Part shown: piece after piece, positions 33,278 to 41,177 of the stretch | Layout of the letters: every line of letters begins with the position of its first letter | How positions within the stretch are numbered: position 1 is the stretch's first letter | NCBI GenBank assembly: GCA_022793675.1 | Contig: JAAWDH010000042.1 | Span: forward strand, 1-64,000 | DNA length: 64,000 nt | From: Oscillospiraceae bacterium | GTDB lineage: Bacteria > Bacillota > Clostridia > Oscillospirales > Ruminococcaceae | Reading direction: 5' to 3' | Position numbers and translations under genes: made by a program | Notes under the pieces: model-generated | What the model saw: only the letters and a program-made list of their open reading frames with translations | Databases searched by the model: none | What the model was told of the DNA's origin: nothing

Positions 33278-35443
33278 ATGGAAATCAAAATTGCGCTGGC
33301 GGGCAACCCCAACTGCGGGAAAACGACGTTGTTCAACGCCCTGACTGGCTCTAGCCAATATGTGGGCAATTGGCCTGGCGTTACGGTGGAAAAAAAAGGC
33401 GGGCGGCTGAAGGGCCGCCAGGAAGTGACGATAGAAGATCTGCCTGGTATCTATTCTCTTTCACCCTATACGCTGGAAGAGGTGGTGGCGAGACGTTATC
33501 TTGTCGGTGAAAAGCCGAACGTTGTGCTGAATATTATCGACGGCACGAACATTGAACGCAACCTTTACCTGACCACCCAGCTGATCGAGCTGGGGCTGCC
33601 AGTTGTGGCGGCGGTCAATATGATGGACTTAGTGAGGAAAAATGGCGATGCGATTGACTTGGGCAAGCTGAGCGAGGCGTTGGGCTGCCGGGTGGTGCAG
33701 ATGAGCGCTTTAAAGGGCGAAGGCGGCATGGAGGCCGCTGAGGCGGCAGTGGAGCTGGCCTTGGCCCCTCCAGCTGCGGAACTGCCCCACGTTTTCACCG
33801 ACAGCGTTGAGCACGCGCTTGCCCATATTGAGGAATCGATTGGTGATAGGGTTAGCCGGCAAAGCCTTCGCTGGTATGCGATCAAAGTTTTTGAGCGGGA
33901 CGGCAAGGTCTTGGAAGAGCTTGGGCTGGATGAGGGCCTATCCGCCCATATTGAAGGGCATATCCAGGAATGCGAAGCAGAGCTGGACGACGATGCCGAG
34001 AGCATTATTACCAACCAGCGCTACGCCTACATCAGCGGGGTCGTGGAGAAGGCTGTGAAGAAAAAGGCGTCGCGTCAAAACCTGACCGCTTCGGATAAAA
34101 TTGATAAGGTTGTGACCAACCGTTTACTGGCGCTGCCGATTTTTGCCGTTGTGATGTTCCTAGTCTATTGGGTGGCGATGGGGCCGTTCGGCAGCTTTTT
34201 GACCGATTGGACGAATGATGTTTTTGCCGCGGAATGGCTGCAGGGCAGCGCGGCAACTCTGTTAGAAAGCTGGGGATGCGCCGACTGGCTGGTCGGGTTG
34301 GTAGCCGACGGGATCATTGCCGGCGTTGGCGCAGTGCTGGGGTTTGTGCCGCAGATGCTGGTGCTTTTCCTGATGTTGGCGCTGTTGGAAGATGTGGGCT
34401 ATATGGCGCGGGTAGCGTTCATTATGGACCGGGTTTTCCGCAAGTTCGGCCTTTCCGGCAAGAGTTTTATCCCCATGCTGATTGGCGCAGGCTGCGGCGT
34501 GCCAGGGGTGATGGCCTCCCGCACGATTGAAAATGAGCGCGACCGCCGGATGACCGTTATGACGACCTGTTTTGTCCCCTGCGGGGCAAAGATGCCGATT
34601 ATCGGCTTGTTTGCCGGGGCGCTGTTTGGCGGCAGCGGCCTTGTGGCGGCCAGCGCTTATTTTGCCGGCGTGGCGGCGATTGTCCTCAGCGGCGTGATGC
34701 TCAAAAAGACAAAGGCTTTCGCCGGTGATCCTGCCCCGTTTGTCATGGAGCTGCCGTCCTATCACATACCGGCGGCAGGCAACGTACTGCGGACTGCTTG
34801 GGAACGGGGCTGGAGCTTCATTAAACGGGCCGGCACAGTGATTTTAGCATCTTCGGTCATCCTGTGGTTTTTGCAGGGCTTTGGTTTTACGGACGGCGGC
34901 TTTGGCATGGTGGAGGACAACAACAGCTCGCTTTTGGCGGCTGTCGGCAGTGTTGTAGCTTTCATCTTTGCGCCGTTGGGCTTTGGCGACTGGCAGTCGG
35001 CTGTTGCGACCGTAACGGGCTTGATTGCAAAGGAAAATGTGGTTACGACCTTCGGCGTGCTCTTCCGGCTTGGCGAAGAGGTCGCGGAGGATACGCCGGA
35101 GCTGCTCGCGGCGATTGGGATGCACTACACCGCTTTGACAGCCTATAGCTTTATGCTGTTCAATTTGCTGTGCGCGCCCTGTTTTGCGGCAATGGGCGCT
35201 ATCAAGCGGGAGATGAACAGCGCAAAATGGACGCTGGGCGCGATTGGTTATATGTGCGGTTTTGCTTACGCAGTTTCGCTGATGGTTTACCAGCTGGGCG
35301 GGCTGTTTACCGGCGAGTGCAGCTTTGGTTTCGGCACAATCGCCGCAGTACTTTTGCTGGCAGGGCTTGTCTATCTGCTGGTCAGAAGGAATAAGTATGA
35401 TAGTATTGTGACAGTCCGTGCGGTCAGCGCCGCCGGGCAGTAA
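33278..35443 (+). CDS. feoB: ferrous iron transporter FeoB
   Basis: 721 residues. The cytosolic G domain has G1 IALAGNPNCGKTTLFNALTG, G2 region NWPGVTVEKK, G3 DLPGIYSLSPYTLEE and G4 NMMD. It is followed by a guanine dissociation inhibitor-like helical domain and then Gate/core membrane helices, including LMLALLEDVGYMARVAFIMD, LIGAGCGVPGVMASRTIENE and CFVPCGAKMPIIGLFAGALF. The conserved Cys in GAGCGVPG and the PCGAK motif support Fe2+ transport. The start at 33278 has AAGGGAG; the frame also contains an earlier ATG at 33257. FeoB imports Fe2+ across the inner membrane. Confidence 0.97.
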   Translation: MEIKIALAGNPNCGKTTLFNALTGSSQYVGNWPGVTVEKKGGRLKGRQEVTIEDLPGIYSLSPYTLEEVVARRYLVGEKPNVVLNIIDGTNIERNLYLTTQLIELGLPVVAAVNMMDLVRKNGDAIDLGKLSEALGCRVVQMSALKGEGGMEAAEAAVELALAPPAAELPHVFTDSVEHALAHIEESIGDRVSRQSLRWYAIKVFERDGKVLEELGLDEGLSAHIEGHIQECEAELDDDAESIITNQRYAYISGVVEKAVKKKASRQNLTASDKIDKVVTNRLLALPIFAVVMFLVYWVAMGPFGSFLTDWTNDVFAAEWLQGSAATLLESWGCADWLVGLVADGIIAGVGAVLGFVPQMLVLFLMLALLEDVGYMARVAFIMDRVFRKFGLSGKSFIPMLIGAGCGVPGVMASRTIENERDRRMTVMTTCFVPCGAKMPIIGLFAGALFGGSGLVAASAYFAGVAAIVLSGVMLKKTKAFAGDPAPFVMELPSYHIPAAGNVLRTAWERGWSFIKRAGTVILASSVILWFLQGFGFTDGGFGMVEDNNSSLLAAVGSVVAFIFAPLGFGDWQSAVATVTGLIAKENVVTTFGVLFRLGEEVAEDTPELLAAIGMHYTALTAYSFMLFNLLCAPCFAAMGAIKREMNSAKWTLGAIGYMCGFAYAVSLMVYQLGGLFTGECSFGFGTIAAVLLLAGLVYLLVRRNKYDSIVTVRAVSAAGQ

Positions 35444-35455
35444 GGGGGGGTTTGA

Positions 35456-35602
35456 ATGAATTTGCCGACGATTCTTGTAGGGCTTGTGATTTTACTGGTT
35501 GTAGTGGCTATTATTGGCGGCAGGTTGCGTCGGAAAGGCGGCGGCTGCAGCTGCGGCTGCGGGGATTGTCCCAGCCGGAACCTTTGCCACCCTGAAAAAT
35601 AG
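35456..35602 (+). CDS. FeoB-associated Cys-rich membrane protein
   Basis: 48 residues: MNLPTILVGLVILLVVVAII is one transmembrane helix, followed by GGRLRRKGGG and CSCGCGDCPSRNLCHPEK with five cysteines. This is the small FeoB-partner type (FeoC-like virus attachment P12 family in databases) widespread after feoB in Clostridia. GGGGGGG precedes the ATG, 12 bp after the feoB stop. The cysteines may bind iron or a cluster; function unproven. Confidence 0.85.
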   Translation: MNLPTILVGLVILLVVVAIIGGRLRRKGGGCSCGCGDCPSRNLCHPEK

Positions 35603-35611
35603 ATACGGAGG

Positions 35612-35767
35612 TACGACGCTTTCTGAAGAAAGCTTAGCAAAGACTTTTAGTCGCTAGGGTACGTGTCTCGCAGCCATTGGGTTCTACTGCGTCGGTAGTA
35701 GAACTTGGCGGTTAGGTGCACAGCTGCCCTGGCGATTAAAAGTCTTTGGGCTTCTTTTCAGAAAGCG
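35612..35767. repeat. dispersed intergenic repeat, copy D (double, inverted)
   Basis: Left arm in reverse orientation (35612-35694: CGCTTTCTGAAGAAAGC, TTAGCAAAGACTTTTAGTCG, CTACTGCGTCGG) and right arm in forward orientation (35725-35767: TGCCCTGGCGATTAAAAGTC, TTTTCAGAAAGCG). The two arms could fold into a long stem. It lies between feoB's mini-protein and the GH3 gene. Confidence 0.85.
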
Positions 35768-35815
35768 CTCCGTGCTTTTTCGTATTCTCTTGTCACTCCA
35801 AACCTGAGAGATAAT

Positions 35816-35844
35816 TGAAATCTTTCCAAGAGTGTGCTATACTA
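35816..35844 (+). promoter_or_regulatory. GH3 gene promoter
   Basis: TTGAAA (35816-35821), 17-bp spacer, TATACT (35839-35844), 50 bp upstream of the start, just downstream of repeat copy D. Confidence 0.7.
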
Positions 35845-35893
35845 TTTTTGAAAAGGCTTTTTTGCCTATAAAAATAGTGAAAGAGGTTTCGTT

Positions 35894-37765
35894 ATGACTT
35901 TTGAGGAACGTGCCCGCGCCCTTGTGGCGCAGATGACCCTGCCGGAAAAGATGTCCCAGCTTCGCTACGACGCCCCCGCTATCCCCCGTCTGAACGTCCC
36001 TGCCTACAACTGGTGGAACGAGTGCCTTCACGGCGCTGCGCGGGCTGGCACAGCCACGGTCTTTCCGCAGGCCATCGCCATGGCCGCCGCCTTCAACGCG
36101 CCGCTGCTGGAAGAGGTGGCAACGGCGATTTCTGATGAGGTTCGGGCCAAGTATAACCGCTATAAGACTTTTGGCGAGACCGAAATCTATCAGGGGCTGA
36201 CTTGTTGGTCGCCGAACATCAATATTTTCCGTGACCCCCGCTGGGGCCGCGGCCACGAGACCTACGGCGAGGACCCTTTCCTCACCGGCCGTCTGGGGGC
36301 GGCTTTCGTCCGCGGCCTCCAGGGCGACGACCCCAAATACCGCAAGGTTGACGCAACGCTGAAGCACTTTTGCGCCCACAGCGGCCCGGAAAGCATCCGC
36401 CACGGCTTTGACGCCGTTGTGTCGGAGGAAGACCTGCAAAGCACTTATCTGCCGGCTTTCCGCTATTGCATTGAAACGTCTGACCCTTCTGCGGTAATGG
36501 GCGCTTATAACAGCCTTAACGGCGAGCCTTGCTGCGGCAGCGTAAAAGTGATTGAAGAACTGCTGCGGGACGAGCTTGGATTTACCGGCTATGTAGTTTC
36601 AGACTGCGGCGCGGTGCGGGATATTGACCAGTATCACCATAAGACCGCATCCCCGGCTGAAAGCGCGGCGTTGGCGGTGAACAGCGGCTGTGACCTAAAC
36701 TGCGGCAGTGCCTATACCTGGCTGCAGGCTGCTTACGAGCAGGGCCTAGTCAGCGAAGAAGCCATTACCCGCTCAGCAGAGCGCCTTTTTGCGGCACGGT
36801 TCCGTTTGGGGATGTTTGATGACGACTGCCCTTACGATGCGCTGGGCATCGACGTGGTCTGTTCTCCAGCGCACAGGGCGCTCAACCGGGAAATCGCCCG
36901 CCAGGGCATCGTGCTGTTAAAAAATGACGGCCTCCTTCCGCTGAAAGGCGGCGAACGTATTGCTGTCATCGGCCCGAATGCCGACGAAATGTCAGTGCTG
37001 CTGGGCAATTATAACGGTATTCCGGATCAATATACCACATTGCTGCGCGGGATCCAGGAAGCGTCGGCGGGGCGTGTCCTCTATGCCAAGGGCTGCCATC
37101 ACTATGATCCCAAAGTGCCGGAACGCGCCCAGTTCCCGCTGCGCGAAGCCATCCTTGCCGCCCGCGACAGCGATGTCGTGATCCTCTGTATGGGGCTGAC
37201 CCCGCAGATGGAGGGGGAAGAGGGCGACGCCTATAACGGCTGCAACGGCGGCGACAAATTCGACTTGGAGCTGCCCGTTCCCCAGAAAGAGCTGTTCGAG
37301 GCGGTGCTGGCCGAGGGCAAGCCGGTGATTTTTGTCAACGTTTCCGGCAGCGCCATCAACCTTTGCCGTCAGGACGAAACCTGTGCGGCCGTTGTCCAAT
37401 GCTTCTATCCCGGTGCAGAAGGCGGCGGGGCGTTAGCTGACATCCTTTTCGGGAAAGCAAACCCCAGCGGTCGGCTGCCTGTCACCTTCTATCGCTCGGC
37501 GGACGACCTGCCGGATTTTGCCGACTATTCGATGAAGGGCCGCACCTACCGTTTCTTTGAAGGCAAGCCTCTTTATCCTTTTGGTCATGGCCTTAGCTAT
37601 ACGGATTTTATAGAGGAGCAGTTGGACGGAAACCGCGTCCGGGTGGCCAACGCCGGCAGTATGGACGGCTGGCATACGGTTTTACGGTTTGCGCCGCACC
37701 TTGCTGGTTTCCAGAAAGTTTTCCTCAAAGCCGGCGAGTCTGCCGTCCTGTCGTTTGAGCCGTAA
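35894..37765 (+). CDS. glycoside hydrolase family 3 (beta-glucosidase/beta-xylosidase type)
   Basis: 623 residues, no signal peptide, so cytosolic. The N-terminal barrel has WSPNINIFRDPRWGRGHETY, ATLKHFCAHSGPES and the nucleophile Asp237 in FTGYVVSDCGAVRDIDQYHH. The second domain has GIVLLKNDGLLPLKGGERIA and IGPNADEMSVLLGNYNGIP; the conserved GLSY lies in PLYPFGHGLSYTDF. The Fn3-like C-terminal domain is unusually short (about 70 residues) but ends with KVFLKAGESAVLSFEP as expected, suggesting a shortened Fn3 module. Substrate preference (glucoside or xyloside) cannot be told from sequence alone. Confidence 0.93.
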   Translation: MTFEERARALVAQMTLPEKMSQLRYDAPAIPRLNVPAYNWWNECLHGAARAGTATVFPQAIAMAAAFNAPLLEEVATAISDEVRAKYNRYKTFGETEIYQGLTCWSPNINIFRDPRWGRGHETYGEDPFLTGRLGAAFVRGLQGDDPKYRKVDATLKHFCAHSGPESIRHGFDAVVSEEDLQSTYLPAFRYCIETSDPSAVMGAYNSLNGEPCCGSVKVIEELLRDELGFTGYVVSDCGAVRDIDQYHHKTASPAESAALAVNSGCDLNCGSAYTWLQAAYEQGLVSEEAITRSAERLFAARFRLGMFDDDCPYDALGIDVVCSPAHRALNREIARQGIVLLKNDGLLPLKGGERIAVIGPNADEMSVLLGNYNGIPDQYTTLLRGIQEASAGRVLYAKGCHHYDPKVPERAQFPLREAILAARDSDVVILCMGLTPQMEGEEGDAYNGCNGGDKFDLELPVPQKELFEAVLAEGKPVIFVNVSGSAINLCRQDETCAAVVQCFYPGAEGGGALADILFGKANPSGRLPVTFYRSADDLPDFADYSMKGRTYRFFEGKPLYPFGHGLSYTDFIEEQLDGNRVRVANAGSMDGWHTVLRFAPHLAGFQKVFLKAGESAVLSFEP

Positions 37766-38090
37766 TTAGGGGATATGGAGTATTCGTTTTTCCTTGCGTG
37801 GTTTTTGCCTAGGGTTCTGGCCGTCGGGGTGGCCGAGGATGACGTTGCAGACCGGGATAAAACCTTCTGGGATCTGCCATTCTTTACGGAGCGCAAGGCC
37901 TATTCGGTAGCGAAAACCTCGTCTGTATGTCCAATGTAGCAAGCTCCCAGTCCCAAAAGGTGGGCGGTCAGCAGCATATTTTCCGCGATAATGGCGGCAT
38001 CTTCACGGGCATAGCGGATGTTCCCTGAAAAAATGGTTGTCCCTTTAATATCTAAGTGTGTTATAATTATTACTATAGAATAATTTAGAG
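37766..38090 (-). pseudogene. nitroreductase-family remnant, frameshifted
   Basis: The minus strand reads FSGNIRYAREDAAIIAENML, LTAHLLGLGACYIG, DEVFATE, then a stop; in another frame it resumes GLALRKEWQIPEGFIPVCNV, ILGHPDGQNPRQKPRKEKRI. Together these form the C-terminal half of a NAD(P)H-dependent nitroreductase-like protein (D-AAI-AENMLL, GLGACYIG, IPEGF, GHPDG). The N-terminal half is missing and at least one frameshift is present. Its end overlaps the border of the GH3 gene, convergent with it. Confidence 0.7.
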
Positions 38091-38295
38091 AAATATAAAC
38101 TAAAATTTGTGATTGATAACCTTATTCAAAATGAAACGAAGATAAGAAGATGGCAAAACAAAAACAGGCTGATTTTATGGGGATGGTTCAGTTCAGAAAT
38201 TGTCAAAAATGAACTAATACCAGAGAGGAAGCAAGTAGGCACTTTTTGGTAACTATCGGCGTTTCTGCCGTGCGGTTTTGCGCTGCTGGCCTTTT
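38091..38295. other. AT-rich non-coding stretch
   Basis: Clearly more AT-rich than its surroundings, lying between the nitroreductase remnant and ylbJ. A weak inverted repeat (AGTTCA/TGAACT) near 38190-38215. No gene seen. Confidence 0.5.
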
Positions 38296-39351
38296 TCAAA
38301 GATGGCTGGCTTTCGCCCCTTTCCGTATCAGTTGGAACTTCGGCAGCGTCAGCAGAAGCATCAAACAGAGCATTACAAGCGTTACGGCAGCAGTCACCGA
38401 ACTGCTGCCGTTTTTCGGCAGCGGCTGAGAAAAGGTAGTGAAAACATCGGCGGCAATCTTCGTCAGCCGGGCCGCCAGCAGCGTCAGCCCGACGCTGAAG
38501 AAGCAGTGGGGGCAGCGGAACCAGAAAAACTTTTTCATTGACACGCCGCTTCCCTGTAAAAAACAGCGCAGCTGCATCCAGACGCAGACGCCTCCAAGCG
38601 AGGTGTAGATGGTAGAAAGGATTAACGCTTTGCGGAAAGGGTAGCCCGCAGCGCCGGCGCAGCCCACCGTTACCTCCAAAAGCCCTGCCAGCGTTTCGCC
38701 GCCGGGCAGCGGCAGTAAAAAGGCGCGTACTGCCGAAAAGGCCAGCACAAAACAGCAGATGGCCGCCACAGCCTTCCCGGCACTGGTGACAGCCGAGACC
38801 AGGCAGGCCGTATAGTCGCCGCTGCCCGAGAAGCTGCCGGCGGGCGCGTCGTCGCCAGGCAGCAGAAAGCCTGCGAGGATTCCGGTAACGAGCATCGCCC
38901 CCAGCTGGCAGAGGTACATAATAAGCCCTATGCGCACATTGCCGAATACCCCAAGCCCGACCGCCCCCGTCAGGAAAGAGGGCGAGCAGCAAAAGCAGCT
39001 GCACAAAAGCTTTTCACCGGTTTTTGGCCCCAGCCGGCCCTTTTTTACTAGGCTGGCAATCAGCCGCGCGCCGGCCGGATACCCGCCAACAAGGCTGATG
39101 GCCAGCACGGGAGCCGCCTCTCCCGGCACCTGGAACAGCCGGCAGATTAGCCGCAGCGGCCAGAATAGGGCCGGGGAAAGGTCGGCTTCGGCGAGGAAGT
39201 CGGCGAAAATCATAAAAATAAAAAGGGAAGGGATTACCGAATGGAGGCAGAGGGAAAGTCCCGCCCTTACCCCTGAAACCGCCGCCTCTGTCTGCCAGAG
39301 GGCCAGCGCTCCGGCGGACAGCGCAAGCAGCGTTGCCATCAGCCTTTTCAT
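38296..39351 (-). CDS. ylbJ: sporulation integral membrane protein YlbJ-like
   Basis: 351 residues with 8-9 hydrophobic helices. Family features: LSLCLHSVIPSLFIFMIFAD, PVLAISLVGGYPAGARLIAS, LLCSCFCCSPSFLTGAVGLG and the nucleoside-recognition-like gate region (ALILSTIYTSLGGVCVWMQL). YlbJ is a sigma-E-controlled mother-cell membrane protein needed for spore cortex or heat resistance in Bacillus. It follows yqfC on the minus strand by 15 bp, supporting a sporulation role for both. AGGAGGGCG precedes the ATG. Confidence 0.88.
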   Translation of the reverse strand: MKRLMATLLALSAGALALWQTEAAVSGVRAGLSLCLHSVIPSLFIFMIFADFLAEADLSPALFWPLRLICRLFQVPGEAAPVLAISLVGGYPAGARLIASLVKKGRLGPKTGEKLLCSCFCCSPSFLTGAVGLGVFGNVRIGLIMYLCQLGAMLVTGILAGFLLPGDDAPAGSFSGSGDYTACLVSAVTSAGKAVAAICCFVLAFSAVRAFLLPLPGGETLAGLLEVTVGCAGAAGYPFRKALILSTIYTSLGGVCVWMQLRCFLQGSGVSMKKFFWFRCPHCFFSVGLTLLAARLTKIAADVFTTFSQPLPKNGSSSVTAAVTLVMLCLMLLLTLPKFQLIRKGAKASHL

Positions 39352-39366
39352 AAGCGCCCTCCTTCT

Positions 39367-39667
39367 TTATTCAAATTCTATTGAGGTGAATTCCCCTGTC
39401 ACCAAAAGTTTGCCGCCGCGGAACTCCTCCACCTGGATTTTACCGCCGAACACCGTTACTGAAGCGCCGCCTGCCCTAAAGCGGATATAGCCTTCGCCGA
39501 AGGCAGTCACCCCGCTGCAGCGCTCCAGATAAAGGGAGTGTTTCCCCCAAAGCTGCAGCGGCGGCTCCAGCCCCATCTCCAGCTCCTGCAGAAGGGCAGA
39601 GGGTGGGCTGCCCTTTTCTTTCCTTTTCAGAATATCCGCCCCCTTTCCCTGCCTGTTCTTTTGGCAT
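39367..39667 (-). pseudogene. yqfC: sporulation protein YqfC, apparent frameshift at a C5/G5 run
   Basis: The YabP/YqfC domain is clear at the end: LYLERCSGVTAFGEGYIRFR, GGASVTVFGGKIQVEEFRGG, KLLVTGEFTSIEFE. It is intact from an internal ATG (39576), but that gives only 69 residues versus about 90 normally. A good start, ATG at 39667 with AGGGGGAATATA before it, reads MPKEQAGKG and then leaves the frame. If the five-base run at 39639-39643 had four bases, the reading frame would join: MPKEQAGKGADILKRKEKGS, PPSALLQELEMGLEPP, and on into the domain, about 98 residues. So the gene is frameshifted, has a sequencing error, or uses slippage. Divergent from yqfD, unlike the usual yqfC-yqfD order. 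Confidence 0.75.
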
Positions 39668-39696
39668 TATATTCCCCCTGCGGCCTTCATATACAT
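39667..39696 (+). promoter_or_regulatory. sigma-E-like promoter of yqfD
   Basis: TTATATT (39667-39673), 14-bp spacer, CATATACAT (39688-39696). This matches the sigma-E pattern (KMATATT, 13-15 bp, CATACANT) closely. Start of transcription would be about 30 bp before the yqfD ATG. The site overlaps the yqfC start codon on the other strand. Confidence 0.65.
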
Positions 39697-39731
39697 GGAC
39701 AAAGACTGTTTGAGGGAAAGGACTGACCTTG

Positions 39732-40910
39732 ATGATGGAAAATGGGTATGTGCTGTTCCGCGCCGAAGGCGAGGACATCAGCGGCTTTTTGACGTTGGCG
39801 TCGGAATACGAGCTGACCATCCAGAAATTCTGCCAAAGCGAAGGCATCTGCTTCGGCTATCTGCCGCCCAGCGATTACCGGGTGGCGGCGAGGCTGGGGC
39901 AGTCGGTGGGGGTACGGCTGCAGATCCTGGAAAAAAACGGCGTTTCGTTTGCCCTTTACCGCTACCGGCAGCGGCTGGGGCTAGTGGTGTGGCCGGTGGT
40001 GTTCCTGGCTGCGCTGTTATTTTCCCAATGTTTCCTATGGGCGGTGGATGTGACAGGCTGCGAGAACATAAACGAAGACGGCGTGCGTGCGGCGGCGGCG
40101 CAGTTGGGGCTGAAGACGGGGCTTTTCCTGCCCAATGCCGACTTAGACGGGATGGCTGCCGACTTGCGGCGGGATTTTCCTGGTTTGGCCGCTGTTTCCT
40201 TTAACCGGGTGGGGAGTAGGGTGGAAATCGCTTTGAGTGAGTCGACCCCCAGCCCGGCGCTTGAGTCCCACGACCCCTGCAGCCTTTATGCCGCTAAGAC
40301 CGGTATCCTGCGGGAAATTTCCGTCACCCGCGGCCAGCATCAGCTGACGCTGGGGCAGTCGGTGGCAGAGGGGCAGCTGCTGGTCAGCGGCATTACCGAA
40401 ACCCCCGACGGCAAGATTAGTTACGAACGGGCCGCTGGGCGGATTATGGCTGAAACCAGCCATCAGAAGGAGTTTACCCTAAAGCTTACCCAGCAGGAGA
40501 AGACTTTTACCGGTGAGGAACAGGTCTGCCGTTCCCTCGACCTGTTTGGGCAGAGCCTGCCGCTTTTTCTGCCTGACGGCTTTAGGAAGCTCCTAGGCCA
40601 GGAGGTGCTGCCCTACGAGTCCGAAACCACCCTCGCCCCGCTGTCGTTCGGGAAATTTGTACTGCCGTTGGGCGTGGTCACAGAAGTGCGGAGGCCTTAC
40701 GCTGAAGCGGAAAAAGTGTTTACAGAGATAGAGGCGCTGGCGGAACTTAACGAGGCGGCTGAAGAATACGAGCGGTATGACCTCGCCGACGCTCAGGTGT
40801 TGGGCAAGGAACAGAGCGCCGCTATTGCCGACGGCAGCATGACCCTGACCGTTACCTACACCTGCTTGGAGGACATCAGCGAGCCGCGGCCATTGGAAAT
40901 AGCGCCATAA
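39732..40910 (+). CDS. yqfD: sporulation protein YqfD
   Basis: About 392 residues. The N-terminal half has FRAEGEDISGFLTLASEYEL and KNGVSFALYRYRQRLGLVVW, followed by a hydrophobic segment (PVVFLAALLFSQCFLWAVDV) that anchors the protein. The C-terminal half, likely outside or in the mother-cell/forespore space, has the family pattern VTGCENINEDGVRAAAAQLG, LAAVSFNRVGSRVEIALSES and AAKTGILREISVTRGQHQLT. YqfD is a sigma-E-dependent protein needed for normal sporulation. The ATG at 39732 fits AAAGGA spacing better than an upstream TTG. Confidence 0.93.
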   Translation: MMENGYVLFRAEGEDISGFLTLASEYELTIQKFCQSEGICFGYLPPSDYRVAARLGQSVGVRLQILEKNGVSFALYRYRQRLGLVVWPVVFLAALLFSQCFLWAVDVTGCENINEDGVRAAAAQLGLKTGLFLPNADLDGMAADLRRDFPGLAAVSFNRVGSRVEIALSESTPSPALESHDPCSLYAAKTGILREISVTRGQHQLTLGQSVAEGQLLVSGITETPDGKISYERAAGRIMAETSHQKEFTLKLTQQEKTFTGEEQVCRSLDLFGQSLPLFLPDGFRKLLGQEVLPYESETTLAPLSFGKFVLPLGVVTEVRRPYAEAEKVFTEIEALAELNEAAEEYERYDLADAQVLGKEQSAAIADGSMTLTVTYTCLEDISEPRPLEIAP

Positions 40911-41074
40911 AAAACGGAGGATTTTTTTGGCATACCGTACAGGATAACGGGAGAGTGTGCAAATTTGACGTTAAATTTTGTTAATTCTGTATAGATACAA
41001 ATCGAAAATTTTATGGTATAATGCTAGTAATTAAAGGCCCTCCGGCAGCTATAAAAATCCGTCGCTGGGCCTTG

Positions 41075-41138
41075 CAAGCAATCTTGGTTGTAAGCAATCT
41101 CGATTGTAAGCAATCTCGATTGCAAGCAGGATTGCTTG
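41075..41138. repeat. 16-bp tandem repeat, four units
   Basis: Consecutive units CAAGCAATCTTGGTTG, TAAGCAATCTCGATTG (twice) and CAAGCAGGATTGCTTG. Each unit holds a small palindrome (CAATC…GATTG). They sit about 40 bp upstream of the phoH start, within its leader. Confidence 0.8.
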
Positions 41139-41177
41139 CGGGCAATCCCAATTCCAGCAAGGGGAGGCGTTCAGCCG

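Noticed and set aside
38126-39004. 292-residue minus frame overlapping ylbJ
   Set aside because: Out-of-frame shadow of ylbJ; Arg/Gly-rich without hydrophobic helices.
41075-41138. CRISPR-like short repeats
   Set aside because: Units are directly abutting 16-mers with no spacers, and no cas genes are near.
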